Of a stretch of 64,000 bases of DNA, positions 52,561-60,877 are shown piece after piece. The notes beneath the pieces are model-generated. The model was not told the origin of the DNA. It was given only the letters and a program-made list of their open reading frames with translations, and made no database searches. Source of the DNA: Caballeronia terrestris (lineage in GTDB: Bacteria; Pseudomonadota; Gammaproteobacteria; Burkholderiales; Burkholderiaceae); assembly GCF_001544515.1 (NCBI RefSeq), contig NZ_FCOL02000003.1:186001-250000 (forward strand). The letters run 5' to 3'. Within the stretch, counting starts at the first letter, position 1. Each line of letters opens with the position of its first letter. Both the position numbers and the translations under genes were made by a program.

Positions 52561-53616
52561 TCATGTCGCACTCGCATGCACGCGCTCGGCAAGCTTCGCG
52601 TCGTAGCTCGAATGCACGTGGACGCGCTTCTTGTCCGGATACGCATACGAGTACGCTTTACGCAATGCGAGCGACGCCTCGTGAAAGCCCGACAGAATCA
52701 GCTTCTGCTTATTCGGATAGTTGGCGATGTCGCCGACCGCGAAGATGCCCGGCCGCGACGACTCGTAGTTCGACGTATCGACTTCCACGCGCCCGCCGCG
52801 GATGTCGAGCCCCCAGTTCGCGATCGGCCCCAGGTCCGCGACGAGGCCGTAGAGCACGACGAGCATGTCGGCCGCAATCTCGCTCGTGCCCTCCACATGC
52901 TTCATCGAAACAGAGCGCAACGTGCCCTCCGGCGCTTCGAGCCCCGCGATCATGCCGACGACGAAATCCATCTCCCCCGATTCGACGGCGCGCCTCATGC
53001 TGTCCACCGACGATGCCGTCGCGCTGAAGCCATTGCGCCGATGCACGAGTGTGAGGCGCTTCGCGACGTTGCGGAGCGCGAGCGCCCAGTCGAGCGCGGA
53101 GTCGCCGCCGCCCGCGACGACGACGTACTTATCGGCGAAATCGGCCAGCTTTGCAACGCTGTAGAACACGTGCCGATCTTCCAGCGCAGGCGCTTCGGGA
53201 AGCAACAATCGCTGCGGAAGAAACGCGCCGTTGCCGGCCGCGAGCAGGATCGCGGCGGCATCGAACGTCATGCCTTGTTCGGTGCGTACGGTCCAGCGGC
53301 CGTCGTCGCGCTGCACGACGTCCATCACGCGTTGCTCCAGATGGATCGGCACATCGAACGGGGCGCATTGCTGCATCAAACGCTCGACGAGTTCGCGTGC
53401 CGTGCAGGAGGGAATCGCGGGGATGTCGTAGATCGGCTTGTCGGGATACAGCTCGATGCACTGCCCGCCAATGCGTCCGAGCGCATCGACGATCTGGCAC
53501 GAAAGGCCGATCACGCCCGCCTCGAACGCGGCGAAAAGCCCCACGGGACCGGCGCCGACGATCAGCACATCGGTTCGGATGGGCGCTTGTTGGTAGCTGT
53601 CTGCATCGGTGGACAT
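52561..53616 (-). CDS. Ferredoxin/flavodoxin-NADP+ reductase (YumC-type)
   Basis: 351 aa. FAD-binding GAGPVGLFAAFEAG, NADP-binding AGGGDSALDWALAL and the C-terminal VGDIANYPNKQKLI segment match thioredoxin-reductase-like FNRs, which lack the CxxC disulfide. It would reduce ferredoxin or flavodoxin with NADPH. ATG at 53616 was chosen for the RTDVLIVGAGP start; the ribosome site is poor. Confidence 0.9.
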   Translation of the reverse strand: MSTDADSYQQAPIRTDVLIVGAGPVGLFAAFEAGVIGLSCQIVDALGRIGGQCIELYPDKPIYDIPAIPSCTARELVERLMQQCAPFDVPIHLEQRVMDVVQRDDGRWTVRTEQGMTFDAAAILLAAGNGAFLPQRLLLPEAPALEDRHVFYSVAKLADFADKYVVVAGGGDSALDWALALRNVAKRLTLVHRRNGFSATASSVDSMRRAVESGEMDFVVGMIAGLEAPEGTLRSVSMKHVEGTSEIAADMLVVLYGLVADLGPIANWGLDIRGGRVEVDTSNYESSRPGIFAVGDIANYPNKQKLILSGFHEASLALRKAYSYAYPDKKRVHVHSSYDAKLAERVHASAT

Positions 53617-53713
53617 GGGTTCGCGTTCGATCGTTCGTTTCGACGAACCCAAGATACAGAATGCATCCGGCGCGGGCAACGATAACACCGCGCCCGGTAA
53701 GGACGAAGGGCAA

Positions 53714-54514
53714 TCAGTGCGCTGACGCTCCCGCGTAGTAAGCCGCTGCCGCGTCGATCTCCTCGGGCGTCATGTTGCGCGCGATATTGCGCATCTGCTC
53801 GTTGATGTCGTTGCTGCGCGCACCCGTCGAGAACGCCTGCAACTGCGCCTTCGTGTAGGACGCTGGCAGGCCGTCGAGCCACGGACTGCCCGCCTTGTTG
53901 TCGATGCCGCCGTGACACGCGGCGCAAGGCGCGATGTTGCGCATCGGTGCGCCGTGCGCGACGATCGCCGGCGCGTTCGACGTACTTACGCGATGCTGCG
54001 CCGCCGGCTTCGGGAGGCTCGAGTAGTACGCGGCGAGGTCGCGCATGTCCTGGTCGCTCAGGTTCTTCGCCATCGGCGACATCACCGCATTGGTGCGCGC
54101 GCCATGCTGGTAATCGAGCAGCTGCTTGTAGATCACGACTGCATACTGTCCGGCGAGATTCGGCGAATTCGCGTCGCTCATGCCGCGCTCGCCGTGGCAC
54201 ATCGTGCATCTGAGCGCGAGCGTCGCGCCGCGCCCGATCGAGTTGTCGCTCGACTTCGCGAGTAGTTGCGGCGTCACTTCGACGGCCGATAGCCGCACCG
54301 TCGGCGCCACCGGCGTGCCGCCTTCGAGCCACTTCTGCGGCACGCCCGCCGCGCTGCAGATCGCGTTCCAGATGCCCTTGAATCCCGCGTCGGTTTGTAC
54401 GGACGGCAGCCATACGAACCCGATCACCGCCGCCACGATCGCGACCCCGACCGTGATCGCGACGCTCGTCTTGAACCACGTATTGCTCAGCGAGAAAAGA
54501 CGTTCGTCGTTCAT
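53714..54514 (-). CDS. Membrane-anchored diheme cytochrome c
   Basis: 266 aa. An uncleaved helix (SVAITVGVAIVAAVIGFVWL, about 17-36) anchors a periplasmic part with two heme sites, CTMCH and CAACH. Distal Met candidates are in NAVMSPMAKNLS and NIARNMTPEE. Its ATG overlaps the coxI stop (ATGA), so it is translated with the oxidase and likely feeds CuA electrons. Confidence 0.9.
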   Translation of the reverse strand: MNDERLFSLSNTWFKTSVAITVGVAIVAAVIGFVWLPSVQTDAGFKGIWNAICSAAGVPQKWLEGGTPVAPTVRLSAVEVTPQLLAKSSDNSIGRGATLALRCTMCHGERGMSDANSPNLAGQYAVVIYKQLLDYQHGARTNAVMSPMAKNLSDQDMRDLAAYYSSLPKPAAQHRVSTSNAPAIVAHGAPMRNIAPCAACHGGIDNKAGSPWLDGLPASYTKAQLQAFSTGARSNDINEQMRNIARNMTPEEIDAAAAYYAGASAH

Positions 54515-56136
54515 CGCTGCGCTCCGATGGGAACGGCGGGCACCGACGTCTCGGCGCGCGTCATCAGTTGCGCGATCGGATAGCCGTAGTTGACGAGCGT
54601 GAGGCCGATCATCAGCGCGAGCCACAGGGCGAAGCCGTTCAGCGCGACCGGTATCGTGCGCGGCTCGTGTATGGCTTTGCTGAAGCGGAATTCCTCGGGC
54701 ACGACGCGTTCGGCGCGATGCCCGCGAATCAGGACGATGAAAAACAGCACCGCCGATGCGACGAGGATGAACCCGCCGATCACCGAGAGAATGACGGAGA
54801 ACGCCTGCGCCGCGATCTCGGGATTCGAATAATCGTAGAAGGCCATGCGGCGCGGCATGCCGAGAATGCCCGCGTAATGCCACGGAAACGTCAGCACGAT
54901 CATGCCGATGAACCACAGCCACAACTGCGCGCGCATGAGTTTCAGGCTCGTGAGCGCGCGGCCCGTCAGATGCGGCCACAGATCGTAGGCGATCGCGAAA
55001 TACATGATGACGATCGCGCCCGCGAAGATCAGATGGAAGTGGCCAGTGATCCACTGCGTGTTGTGGATCGTCGAGTCGAGCTGGTAGCTCATGTTGATGA
55101 TGCCGCCCGCGCCGCCGAAGCCGAGCATCACGAACGAGAACGCGACGGCGAGCATCATCGGGTTGTGCCACGGAAGCGCCGCGATCCAGCCTAGCGCGCC
55201 CTTCCCGCCGCGCAGCCGCGCCGCGATCTCGACCGATGCGCAGATCGTGAACACGGTGAGCAGTGTCGGCACTGCGACGAGCGCCGTGAACACCGAGTGC
55301 ATGAACTTGAAGCCCGCGCCGACTTGCGGATCGGCGAAGAGATGGTGAATGCCGATCGGCATCGACACGACGAGGAACAGGATGAACGAGATGCGCGCCA
55401 TAGAATCGCTGTAGAGCCGCCCGCCGATCGCGCGCGGGATGATCGTGTAGTACGCGATGTAAGCCGGCATCAGCCAGAAGTAGACGATCGCGTGCAGCGT
55501 CCACGAGAAGAATACGCGCGCCAGTCCCGCGTCGATCGTGCTCTTCCATCCGAACGCGACCGGCAGGATCTGGAAGATGATTTCGAGCGCCGCGCCGACC
55601 GCCGTCCAGCCCCACAAGTACGCGCCCGCGACGGTCGCGAACATCGCGAGCGGTACCGGGCGCCCCGGATTCTCGCGCTTCCATGCGTTCATGTTCACCG
55701 ACATCAGCCCGACCCAGATCCACGAGCCGACCACGACCAGCACGACGCCGAGGTAATAGAAGACGTTGCCGATCATCGGCGGATAGAACGTGTAGAGCAC
55801 GGACGCGAGGCCCATCGCCACGGGCACCATCGCGACGACCGCGCCCACCGCGACCAGCACGAATCCCGCCCACGCCCAGCGCAAGCCGATCAGCGGTTTC
55901 TTCAGCGCAAGCTCGCTCACTGCATAGCCGAAGCCCATCGCGACGAGCGTCGGGAAGACGTAGCCCATCGCCGAGCCGTGCGCGGTCACGGAGCGGTAGT
56001 AAATCTCGGCGTCCTGCAGCCACGGATGCAGCGGGCTGCGCACGAGCATCTGCCACGCGCCGAGCAGGAGCGCGATGCCGAATGCCGCGAACGCCAGCCA
56101 GAAGTGCGCGAGCACGAGTCGCTTGCTATTTAACAC
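54511..56136 (-). CDS. B-family (ba3-like) heme-copper oxidase subunit I
   Basis: 541 aa with about 13-14 helices. Ligands are present: low-spin heme His53 (TAHGSAMG), CuB His215 with Tyr219 (LHAIVYFW), CuB His264-His265 (GIHHLFAD), and His366/His368 (TGHFHLIFAG). The HxxxYFW motif and overall layout resemble ba3 and not A-type oxidases; the Pro usual after the CuB His is Ala. It overlaps subunit II by 11 bp. It reduces oxygen with high affinity. Confidence 0.92.
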   Translation of the reverse strand: MLNSKRLVLAHFWLAFAAFGIALLLGAWQMLVRSPLHPWLQDAEIYYRSVTAHGSAMGYVFPTLVAMGFGYAVSELALKKPLIGLRWAWAGFVLVAVGAVVAMVPVAMGLASVLYTFYPPMIGNVFYYLGVVLVVVGSWIWVGLMSVNMNAWKRENPGRPVPLAMFATVAGAYLWGWTAVGAALEIIFQILPVAFGWKSTIDAGLARVFFSWTLHAIVYFWLMPAYIAYYTIIPRAIGGRLYSDSMARISFILFLVVSMPIGIHHLFADPQVGAGFKFMHSVFTALVAVPTLLTVFTICASVEIAARLRGGKGALGWIAALPWHNPMMLAVAFSFVMLGFGGAGGIINMSYQLDSTIHNTQWITGHFHLIFAGAIVIMYFAIAYDLWPHLTGRALTSLKLMRAQLWLWFIGMIVLTFPWHYAGILGMPRRMAFYDYSNPEIAAQAFSVILSVIGGFILVASAVLFFIVLIRGHRAERVVPEEFRFSKAIHEPRTIPVALNGFALWLALMIGLTLVNYGYPIAQLMTRAETSVPAVPIGAQR

Positions 56137-56683
56137 AGCTCAACCTCCCCGATGAGGCAGCCGCCATTTGCGCGAACGACGCCTTGTCCACCACGCGCAC
56201 GTGCGCCCACATGCCCTGGTGGCCCACGCCGCAGTATTCGTGGCACGGCATCAGGTGATCGCCCGGTTTGTCGAACGTGGTCTTGAACGTCGAGACGTAG
56301 CCCGGCTCCAGCATCGAGTTGATGTTCGTGTTCGTGATGAGAAAGCCATGCACGACATCGGAGCTCGTTGCGCGAAAGGTGATCGGCGTGTTCGCGGGAA
56401 CGAGCAGGCATTGCGGCGTGAACGAGTACTGCTGCGCGACGATGCGCACGGTCACCGAGCCGTCCGGCTCCGTCGCGCTGCCGAGGTTGCTTTCGACGAA
56501 TTCGCCCGATACGTGCAGCGTCTCGGGCCGGATCGTCTCGACGCGCGAGGGCGGCATCATCGCCCAGTGCAGGCCGGTGAAGATCGTCATCGCGATGAGG
56601 ACCAGGATGATCGCGATGACGACCATCGCCCAGCGCTTCTCGACCCGTTCGGCGACATCGTGCGATGCGGAGTTCATGGCCAT
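56126..56683 (-). CDS. Heme-copper oxidase subunit II with CuA
   Basis: 185 aa with one N-terminal helix (about 19-39). The CuA ligands His112, Cys147, Glu149, Cys151, His155 and Met158 are all present in HGF and CHEYCGVGHQGM. A single-helix subunit II matches ba3-type enzymes. ATG at 56683 follows GAGG at good spacing. Confidence 0.94.
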   Translation of the reverse strand: MAMNSASHDVAERVEKRWAMVVIAIILVLIAMTIFTGLHWAMMPPSRVETIRPETLHVSGEFVESNLGSATEPDGSVTVRIVAQQYSFTPQCLLVPANTPITFRATSSDVVHGFLITNTNINSMLEPGYVSTFKTTFDKPGDHLMPCHEYCGVGHQGMWAHVRVVDKASFAQMAAASSGRLSCVK

Positions 56684-56693
56684 GTGCGCCGCC

Positions 56694-56867
56694 TCACTGG
56701 ATCACGCCGCGAGGCAGGAAGACGATGAAGTAGAACGCGAACCAGCAGCCGATCACGATCGCGGTCGCGATGCTCGCGAGCACGATAGCGCCGCCCGGGC
56801 CGCGACCGACGATCTCCTCGACGGCGGCTTCGTCGTCTGCATCTCTTTCGGAGAGTGGCATGCTCAT
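56694..56867 (-). CDS. 57-residue single-helix oxidase subunit (IIa-like)
   Basis: 57 aa, too short for routine detection. An acidic N-terminus (MSMPLSERDADDEAAVEE) leads to one helix (AIVLASIATAIVIGCWFAFYFIVF). ATG follows GAGG, and the gene lies 7 bp from the upstream cytochrome stop and 10 bp from subunit II. In ba3 oxidases a tiny subunit IIa supplies one helix next to subunit II, which this matches in size, topology and place. Confidence 0.8.
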   Translation of the reverse strand: MSMPLSERDADDEAAVEEIVGRGPGGAIVLASIATAIVIGCWFAFYFIVFLPRGVIQ

Positions 56868-56874
56868 CACGTCC

Positions 56875-58167
56875 TCAATAAAGTGGTGCGGAGCGCAGTT
56901 CGTTCACTTCCTTGACGGTCACGGGCGCGCCGTGATTGCCCCACGCCGTGCGGATATAGGTGACCACCGCCGCCACCTCCACGTCCGACAACGACTGCGC
57001 GAACGGCGGCATGCCGTAGGGCTTCGGGTTCTTGAAGGTGCCGGGCGCGTAGCCGCCGTTCAGCACCATGCGGATCGGATTAACCGCGGAATTCATCTCG
57101 ATCGACTGGTTGTTCGCAAGTGGCGGGAAATGCGGCGGCTTGCCCTGCCCTTGCGCCGCGTGGCAGACCGCGCACTCGGCGTCGTAGACCTTCTTGCCGA
57201 GCGGCACGAGGTTGTTGCGCGCTTCGGTGACGTCGGGGCTTGGCGGCTCTGACGTATCGCCGGAGCGCTGCGGCAGCGCCTTCAGATAGACCGACATCGC
57301 GCGCACGTCCTCTTCGGTCAGGTATTGCAGGCTGTTGTAGACCACTTCCGCCATCGGTCCGTACACGGCGCCGCGATCGGAGATGCCGGCATGCAGCAGG
57401 CCCACGATGTCCTGGATGCTCCAGTCGCCGAGCCCGGCTTCCTTGTTCGACGTGAGCGACGGTGCGTACCAGTTCTGCAGCGGGATCAGCCCGCCCTCGA
57501 ACGCCTTCGACGACACGTTGCCCCCCAGCTTGTTGATCGCCGTGTGGCACATCGAGCAATGTCCGAGCCCTTCGACGAGATACGCGCCGCGATTCCATTC
57601 CGCCGACTGCTTCGGGTCCGGCACGTACTCGCCTTCCCTGAAGAAGAGCGCGCGCCAGCCGAGCAGCAGTTGCCGCTGGTTGAACGGAAAGCGCAATTCG
57701 TGCGGCCGGTTCGGCTGATGTATCGGCGTCGTCGAGAGCAGATAGGCGTGGATCGCGTCCGAGTCCGCGCGCGTGACCTTCGTGTACGAGCCGAACGGCA
57801 TCGCGGGATAGAGCAGCGCACCATCGCGTGACTTGCCCGTGTGCATCATCGTGTAAAACTCGGCAGCGGTCCATTTGCCGATGCCGTTTTCCTTGTCCGA
57901 CGAAATGTTCGGCGAAAACAGCGTGCCGAACGGCGTGTCCATCGGACGGCCGCCGCCGAACTCCTTGCCTGCCGGCAGCGTGTGGCACGCGACGCAATCG
58001 CCCGCGCGCGCGAGGTACTCGCCACGCTTGATGGTTGCGGCATCGGCTTTCGTCGTGGTCGTCTGCGCGCTTGCGCCGGTCATCGACACGCACGCGAGCG
58101 CCACGGCGCAGCTCGTCCCGAGCAGGACCCGTACGGCAAGCGCTTCGAGGTGTCGGAGACTGGGCAC
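56875..58167 (-). CDS. Triheme cytochrome c (alcohol-dehydrogenase cytochrome-subunit type)
   Basis: 430 aa. The signal peptide (to about 35, TGASAQ) precedes three heme sites, CVACH, CSMCH and CAVCH. The arrangement matches the cytochrome subunit of membrane alcohol/gluconate dehydrogenases, but no dehydrogenase gene lies nearby. GTG at 58167 follows GAGG. It probably serves as an electron donor to the oxidase. Confidence 0.9.
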   Translation of the reverse strand: MPSLRHLEALAVRVLLGTSCAVALACVSMTGASAQTTTTKADAATIKRGEYLARAGDCVACHTLPAGKEFGGGRPMDTPFGTLFSPNISSDKENGIGKWTAAEFYTMMHTGKSRDGALLYPAMPFGSYTKVTRADSDAIHAYLLSTTPIHQPNRPHELRFPFNQRQLLLGWRALFFREGEYVPDPKQSAEWNRGAYLVEGLGHCSMCHTAINKLGGNVSSKAFEGGLIPLQNWYAPSLTSNKEAGLGDWSIQDIVGLLHAGISDRGAVYGPMAEVVYNSLQYLTEEDVRAMSVYLKALPQRSGDTSEPPSPDVTEARNNLVPLGKKVYDAECAVCHAAQGQGKPPHFPPLANNQSIEMNSAVNPIRMVLNGGYAPGTFKNPKPYGMPPFAQSLSDVEVAAVVTYIRTAWGNHGAPVTVKEVNELRSAPLY

Positions 58168-58180
58168 GTCGAGTCCTCGG

Positions 58181-58891
58181 CTAGTTGGGCACGCTGCCGC
58201 ACGTGAGCGGCATCTTCAACGACCCGGCCGCTACCGGCACCGGGTTGGCCGGCGCGGGCAGCGAAGCGAGATACGCGGCAATGGCCGTGATGTCGCGCTC
58301 GCTCAAAAGCTGAGCGACCGTCTTCATGCAATCGGGCGCAAGCGCGCTGCGCGTGCCGTAGCGCCATGCGCCGAGCTGCGCGCTGAGATAGTTGGCGTGC
58401 AGGCCGAGCAGGCCGGGAATGGCGGGCTCCATGCCAGTCATCGCCGCCGCGTGACATGCGACGCACGCGGGCAGCTTGCGCGATGCATCACCTTGCATCA
58501 CGAGCGTCTTGCCGAGCGCGAGTGTCTTGGCATCGACGGTGACGGGGGCCGATGGCGGAAACGGAGGATGCTCGGACGCGAAGTAATTGGCGATGTCATG
58601 CAGATACGCATCGGGCAAATACGCGAGCAGGTAATTCATCGGCGGATATTTGCGGCGGCCGTCGCGAAACGCCTGCAACTGATTGTAGAGATAGCCCGCA
58701 GGCTTGCCGGAGAGGCGGGGGAAATAGTCGTTGTCGGTGCCTTCGCCGCGTGCGCCGTGACACGCAGCGCAGCCGAGGACGCGCGCAGCCATCGTGTCGG
58801 GCGCGCGCTCAAGCGGCGCGTCCGCGCAGAAGGCATTCATGCTGAAAAACGCGAGGAGCGCGAACAAGAAAAAAGCGCTGCGTTTTTCCAC
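58181..58891 (-). CDS. Diheme cytochrome c (c4-like)
   Basis: 236 aa, first gene of the oxidase operon. The signal peptide (to about 24, NAFCAD) is followed by two heme sites, CAACH and CVACH, with distal-Met segments PPMNYLLAY and DCMKTVAQLL. GTG at 58891 follows GGGGGA. It is periplasmic and could shuttle electrons from bc1 to the oxidase. Confidence 0.9.
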   Translation of the reverse strand: MEKRSAFFLFALLAFFSMNAFCADAPLERAPDTMAARVLGCAACHGARGEGTDNDYFPRLSGKPAGYLYNQLQAFRDGRRKYPPMNYLLAYLPDAYLHDIANYFASEHPPFPPSAPVTVDAKTLALGKTLVMQGDASRKLPACVACHAAAMTGMEPAIPGLLGLHANYLSAQLGAWRYGTRSALAPDCMKTVAQLLSERDITAIAAYLASLPAPANPVPVAAGSLKMPLTCGSVPN

Positions 58892-59188
58892 GTGTCCCCC
58901 GTTTCGATTTGCCGTGTTCGTTTCGTTGCAGCGGTGAATCTCAACGATCCAGCAACGAGCGTTATTAAAGGCGATGCGAACAGCGATTACGGGTGCGGCT
59001 GGGTTGACTTGATCTTACAAGACTCGCTGGAAAATGCCAGCAGGAATACAGCAGCTAGTTAAGTGAACATTGTGAAAACGCAAAGGACATTTAAATTCGC
59101 GTGCGTATGAAGGGAATAATCAATACCACTTTTTTGATGCGGGGAACAATAGCGGGTTTTCTGGACGGCTTTCGATTTGTATCGGCTT
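58892..59188. other. Intergenic promoter region of the oxidase operon
   Basis: This 297-bp AT-richer stretch separates norR from the oxidase operon. No gene is seen. I looked for TTGAT-N4-ATCAA and GTC-N5-GAC sites and found none convincing; CTTGATCTTACAAG (inverted CTTG/CAAG) is present near 59008. Confidence 0.4.
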
Positions 59189-60733
59189 TTATTTCAAGCC
59201 CAGCCGCTTGGCCAAACGGTTCAGATTGGCGCGGTCCATGCCCAGTTCACGTGCAGCGGATGCCCAGTTCTGACTGTTACGCCCAAGCGCGCCGGCCACG
59301 ACCGTGCGTTCGAACGACGTTACTGCATCGCGGAAATTTTGCTGGGCGGCTTGCGCGGCATCGGGCTCGATACGCATGCGCGCCTGCGTTGTATCGGACA
59401 GGCCGAAGTCGGCGGCATCGAGCGTGAGGATGCGCGGCCTTTCGCGCAGCGCCGCGAGCGCCTTCAACGCCGTGCGCCCGATCAAATGCTCCAGTTCGCG
59501 CACGTTGCCGGGCCATGCATAGCCGAGCAGCGCAGCTTGCGCATCGGCGGATAGGCGCAGGCTCTGCAAGCCCAGTCGCCAGCGGTTCTCCTCGAGGAAG
59601 TAGCCCGCGAGCAGCAGCGCGTCGCGACCGCGCTCGCGCAGCGGCGGCACGACGAGCGGATACACGCTCAGCCGGTGATAGAAGTCCGCGCGAAAGCGTC
59701 CCTCCCGCACTTCGTGCGCGAGGTCGCGGTTGGTCGCCGCGATCAGCCGCACATCGACGGTGTGCTCGCTATCCGAGCCGATGCGCTGAAGCTGGCCGTT
59801 CTGCAAGACGCGCAGCAGCTTCGCCTGCACGACCAGGGATAGTTCGCCCACTTCGTCGAGAAAGAGCGTGCCGCCATCGGCGAGTTCGAACTTGCCGCGC
59901 CGGTCCGACGAAGCCCCCGAGAACGCGCCCCGCACGTGTCCAAAGAGCTCGCTTTCAACGAGCGTATCGGGCAGCGCCGCGCAATTCAGGCTGATGAGCG
60001 GCTTGCTCGCGCGCGTCGAGAGCGCATGGATCGCGCTCGCAACCAGCTCCTTGCCGACGCCGGTTTCGCCCGTCACGAGCACCGTCAGGTCGCTCTTCGC
60101 GACGATCGCGATCTCTTCCTGCAAGCGCTTGTGCTGCTCGCTCGCGCCGATCATCTCGCGCCTGGCGCTGCCGCTCGCCTGACGATACGCCTCGGCGCGC
60201 TCGTGCTCCTCTTCGCTCTCGCGCGCAAGCGTATCGATGCGCTCGACCACGCTCACCGTCGCCGCGGCGAGGCTCAGGAACGCTTCGAGTGACGCCATGT
60301 CGACGCGATCGAAGCGCGCCGGATCGAGCGCATCGAGCGTAAGCAAACCCCACGGACGGCCACCGATGAAAAGCGGGCATCCGAGGCAATCGTGCACTTC
60401 GAGATCGCCGGTGACGCCCTTCACGAGGCCGTCATAGGGATCAGGCAGCGCAGAGTCCGATGCGAAGCGCGTCGGCCCCGCCTGCAAGAGCAGTTGCGCA
60501 AAACGCGGATGCTCGCTCACGCGAAAACGCCGGCCGAGCGTGTCGCTCGTCAGGCCGTCGATGGCGAGCGGCACGAGCGTGTCGCCGTCGAGACGCAGGA
60601 GCGCGGTCGCATCGCTGGGAAAAAGCGCGCGCAGGCTCTGCAACAGGCGCCGGTAGCGCTCGGTATCGGAGAGATCGCGCGACAAGTCCTGCATCAGCGG
60701 GACGAGGGCGTCGAGTAATGCCTTTGCAGTCAT
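59189..60733 (-). CDS. norR: NorR-type nitric-oxide-responsive sigma-54 activator
   Basis: 514 aa. The GAF domain (1-170) senses NO through an iron; a Cys near 116 (VHDCLGCP) matches the position known in E. coli NorR. The AAA+ domain has Walker A GETGVGKE, and sigma-54 contact loop GAFSGA (about 269-274), where GAFTGA is usual. The C-terminal Fis-type HTH ends the protein. ATG at 60733 follows only a weak ribosome site. It is divergent from hmp, its likely target. Confidence 0.92.
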   Translation of the reverse strand: MTAKALLDALVPLMQDLSRDLSDTERYRRLLQSLRALFPSDATALLRLDGDTLVPLAIDGLTSDTLGRRFRVSEHPRFAQLLLQAGPTRFASDSALPDPYDGLVKGVTGDLEVHDCLGCPLFIGGRPWGLLTLDALDPARFDRVDMASLEAFLSLAAATVSVVERIDTLARESEEEHERAEAYRQASGSARREMIGASEQHKRLQEEIAIVAKSDLTVLVTGETGVGKELVASAIHALSTRASKPLISLNCAALPDTLVESELFGHVRGAFSGASSDRRGKFELADGGTLFLDEVGELSLVVQAKLLRVLQNGQLQRIGSDSEHTVDVRLIAATNRDLAHEVREGRFRADFYHRLSVYPLVVPPLRERGRDALLLAGYFLEENRWRLGLQSLRLSADAQAALLGYAWPGNVRELEHLIGRTALKALAALRERPRILTLDAADFGLSDTTQARMRIEPDAAQAAQQNFRDAVTSFERTVVAGALGRNSQNWASAARELGMDRANLNRLAKRLGLK

Positions 60734-60775
60734 ATCGACTTCGGTTGGAGTCGTTATGACCAGAGTCGAATCGAC
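60729..60775. promoter_or_regulatory. Three NorR-type binding sites
   Basis: GTC-N5-GAC occurs at 60729-60739, 60750-60760 and 60765-60775. NorR enhancers are known to be three GT-N7-AC sites, which all three satisfy. The first overlaps the norR start codon, suggesting autorepression. Confidence 0.8.
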
Positions 60776-60817
60776 CATCAATCCATTTAACCTATTGATT
60801 TCATTGAGATACAAGGC

Positions 60818-60833
60818 TGGCACGAATCGTGGA
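60818..60833 (+). promoter_or_regulatory. Candidate sigma-54 promoter of hmp
   Basis: TGGCACG-AATC-GTGGA has a perfect -24 element and correct spacing, but its -12 element is GTGGA instead of TTGCA. It lies 43 bp past the last NorR site and 44 bp before the hmp ATG. Confidence 0.5.
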
Positions 60834-60877
60834 TGCGTATTGCGGGCAACCACTCAAACTCACGCGAGGAACCACTC

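Noticed and set aside
52401-52646. 81-aa minus-strand ORF near the FNR-type reductase
   Set aside because: Overlaps the reductase 3' end and lacks a ribosome site or motif.
58996-59020. TTGACTTGATCTTACAAG as an FNR box for the oxidase operon
   Set aside because: Only the left half matches TTGAT; the right half does not match ATCAA at N4 spacing.
60795-60812. TTGATTTCATTGAG as an FNR site for hmp
   Set aside because: The second half is a direct repeat and not inverted, so it does not fit a dimer site.
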